From Alloascoidea africana (Eukaryota > Ascomycota > Alloascoideomycetes > Alloascoideales > Alloascoideaceae), in NCBI GenBank assembly GCA_030581615.1, contig JAKTTT010000073.1, forward strand, positions 33,531 through 97,530: a stretch of DNA of 64,000 nucleotides, in the 5' to 3' direction. The notes under the pieces were generated by a model. That model saw only the letters and a program-made list of their open reading frames with translations, searched no databases and had not been told where the DNA came from. Positions 62,629-64,000 of the stretch are shown here, piece after piece; the stretch's first letter is position 1, and each line of letters begins with the position of its first letter. The position numbers and the translations under genes were made by a program.

Positions 62629-64000
62629 TTATTTACTAGCCTGGCTCTGGTGAAAAACGTTTTCCAGCCAAGTGCGGGACGATCCTGTTGGAATCTGATT
62701 CACAACAAACAACACACTAGCTGTTTTGGAAGTTCTGCCCCAAAAGGGAAGAGATAGAAGTGCAAGTAAAATAAGGACAATCATCGTTACGAAGACAGAG
62801 TTTGGAAGGTCATAAACGATATAATGGCCGTCTCCATAATCGTTATCCCTTACAAAATACTTCAAATTTCCTGTAACGTTTGGTCTTGTGAAGTAGAGTT
62901 CTATGTTTTTAGAATTAGGCGTGTAAGAGATATCCGAACTTAGCACATTAATTGGAGTCATCTCATGAATCCAAGTGAAGCGGTATCCAACTGCGGTGGG
63001 AGGGTTTTTTGCAACACTATAGTCTGAACAAGAAACAACATCGTCCGTTAAAAATGTCCCACAAATCTTGGTGGCAGGAGACGTAAAGAATCTGTCCTCA
63101 GAAGTCTTTAAGATATCAAAGTAGGATTTTTCTATGAGGTTCATCCACGAGTAGGGGTCTTGCCTGGTTGAGTCTGTAACAGTCGGCATCCCATATATCA
63201 AATCAACAATAGCTTTCCCTTGGGGGAAATGCGTTGATTTCAAAATGACTGCATTCTGTGGGGTGATGGCGGAATTGTTGCCTTTCAGTGTCATATTTAG
63301 TTTAATGAGCCTTGGAAAAGGATCAAGAGTTTCGTTAATAAAATCACTATTCAGGGGTTCGACGTTTTCCAGTTTGTCCCTGACGAGGCAGTTCCTGGTA
63401 TTGTTATTCTTATCAACTATCTCAGTAATATAAGAAGAGTATGTACCTTTGGGCATACGGTAAATTGGGACATGAACTAAGTCGTACGTTTCGGTGTATC
63501 CTTTCAATCTAACTTTAGGACCTAGGGTCAAAAACGTGCCATCTTCAGTATAGTAGGAACTGAGTATGGTACTGGCAATGCTCTGGGCGGTTAGGTTCGT
63601 ATAGATCGGGTCGGCCTGGATTCCGCCCGAGATCATTTTTGCGAGATTCTTGCTAGAGATTCCCAGTGCAATGTCATTCAAGCCAAAGTTCTTGTTGATA
63701 CGTTCAGGAGGCTGTCCCAAAATTCCTTCTTCAGTGCTGTAGTCAGCAAACTGACTCCATGCGTAGTCGTCAGTACCTAGTATTGCATTCGCTAGAGACC
63801 CCCCCCTAACCATCTGATAAACGAAATTAATCCTTGATAACGGATTTGGCACAATGACGACTTCTTCTGCCGAGTTTAGAAAGGCCAATGCAAGCATGTG
63901 GCTTGCCAAAGAGATGATACCAAATAAAACTGTGATCAAGAGAAAGCCAGCGGGTGCATGCCTTTTATTTGCTGACCATCTTTCGTCGTTGGGACTTTTC
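62629..64000 (-). CDS. Unrecognised two-TM glycoprotein-like protein, truncated by window end
   Basis: The minus-strand frame is open to base 64000, so the N-terminus lies outside the window; about 456 residues are visible. A hydrophobic segment near the start (FLLITVLFGIISLASHMLAL) and another near the end (FVTMIVLILLALLSLPFW) enclose a ~370-residue loop. That loop has N-glycosylation sequons (NLT, NNT, NMT, NVT) and several Cys residues, suggesting a lumenal or extracellular domain. The short C-terminal tail is polar and basic. I do not recognise the family. The first ATG in frame lies inside the first TM segment, so it is not the start. Confidence 0.6.
   Translation of the reverse strand, partial: KSPNDERWSANKRHAPAGFLLITVLFGIISLASHMLALAFLNSAEEVVIVPNPLSRINFVYQMVRGGSLANAILGTDDYAWSQFADYSTEEGILGQPPERINKNFGLNDIALGISSKNLAKMISGGIQADPIYTNLTAQSIASTILSSYYTEDGTFLTLGPKVRLKGYTETYDLVHVPIYRMPKGTYSSYITEIVDKNNNTRNCLVRDKLENVEPLNSDFINETLDPFPRLIKLNMTLKGNNSAITPQNAVILKSTHFPQGKAIVDLIYGMPTVTDSTRQDPYSWMNLIEKSYFDILKTSEDRFFTSPATKICGTFLTDDVVSCSDYSVAKNPPTAVGYRFTWIHEMTPINVLSSDISYTPNSKNIELYFTRPNVTGNLKYFVRDNDYGDGHYIVYDLPNSVFVTMIVLILLALLSLPFWGRTSKTASVLFVVNQIPTGSSRTWLENVFHQSQASK

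Noticed and set aside
1-64000. CRISPR arrays, bacterial operons, ribosome binding sites, integrated viruses or LTR retrotransposons
   Set aside because: No spaced direct repeats, no transposase, reverse transcriptase or viral protein, and no LTR-like terminal repeats were seen. The window is ordinary eukaryotic nuclear DNA.

Overview
The window is nuclear DNA from an ascomycete budding yeast (Saccharomycotina). Nearly every recognisable product has its closest known relative in that group: Hir3, Ldb19/Art1, Sus1, Hos1, Srp21, Ssh4/Ear1, She9/Mdm33, elongation factor 3, a YHL008C-type formate/nitrite transporter, Bna2, Eaf6, Arp4, Vcx1 and Bem1. CTG codons fall on invariant leucines (for example after EF-hand 1 of calmodulin, 10798-10800), so the standard code applies and this is not a CUG-Ser yeast. 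I placed 19 spliceosomal introns in 10 genes. They are short (53-257 nt), with CTAAC-like branch sites and varied donors (GTGAGT, GTATGT, GTAAGT, GTTTGT and one GC donor). That is intron-rich for a budding yeast and suggests a lineage outside the intron-poor Saccharomycetaceae. I cannot name the species.

Layout. 1-13 kb: the 3' part of HIR3, LDB19, the divergent pair SUS1(-)/YSA1(+), HOS1, calmodulin and SRP21, the last five rich in introns. 14-20 kb: SSH4/EAR1-like (-), SHE9/MDM33 (+) and a 78-residue spliced gene of unknown function (-). 21-28 kb: a Sec23-family Sar1 GAP (-) divergent from an RGS-domain gene (+), then a MetR/Cys3-type bZIP regulator (-) with a GC-rich upstream island. 28-48 kb: a small ORF, a mitochondrial acyl-CoA thioesterase, TEF3, BNA2, the formate/nitrite transporter, the divergent pair EAF6(-)/ARP4(+), VCX1 (-) and a divergent cytochrome P450 (+). 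47.4-58.3 kb is very gene-poor: two ORF-free tracts of about 4.1 and 5.7 kb surround a single serine-rich hypothetical gene. 58-64 kb: a Bem1-like scaffold with only one SH3 domain, a four-TM claudin-like protein (-), and an unrecognised two-TM protein cut by the window end (-).

Functional links. Five genes act on chromatin (HIR3, SUS1, HOS1, EAF6, ARP4). EAF6 and ARP4 are two NuA4 subunits sharing one divergent promoter. Ldb19/Art1 and Ssh4 are both PY-motif adaptors for the Rsp5 ubiquitin ligase. Calmodulin and Vcx1 belong to calcium signalling and homeostasis. The least explained parts are the two long ORF-free tracts, the GC island at 27.98-28.56 kb, and a possible leader intron upstream of the Sec23-like gene.
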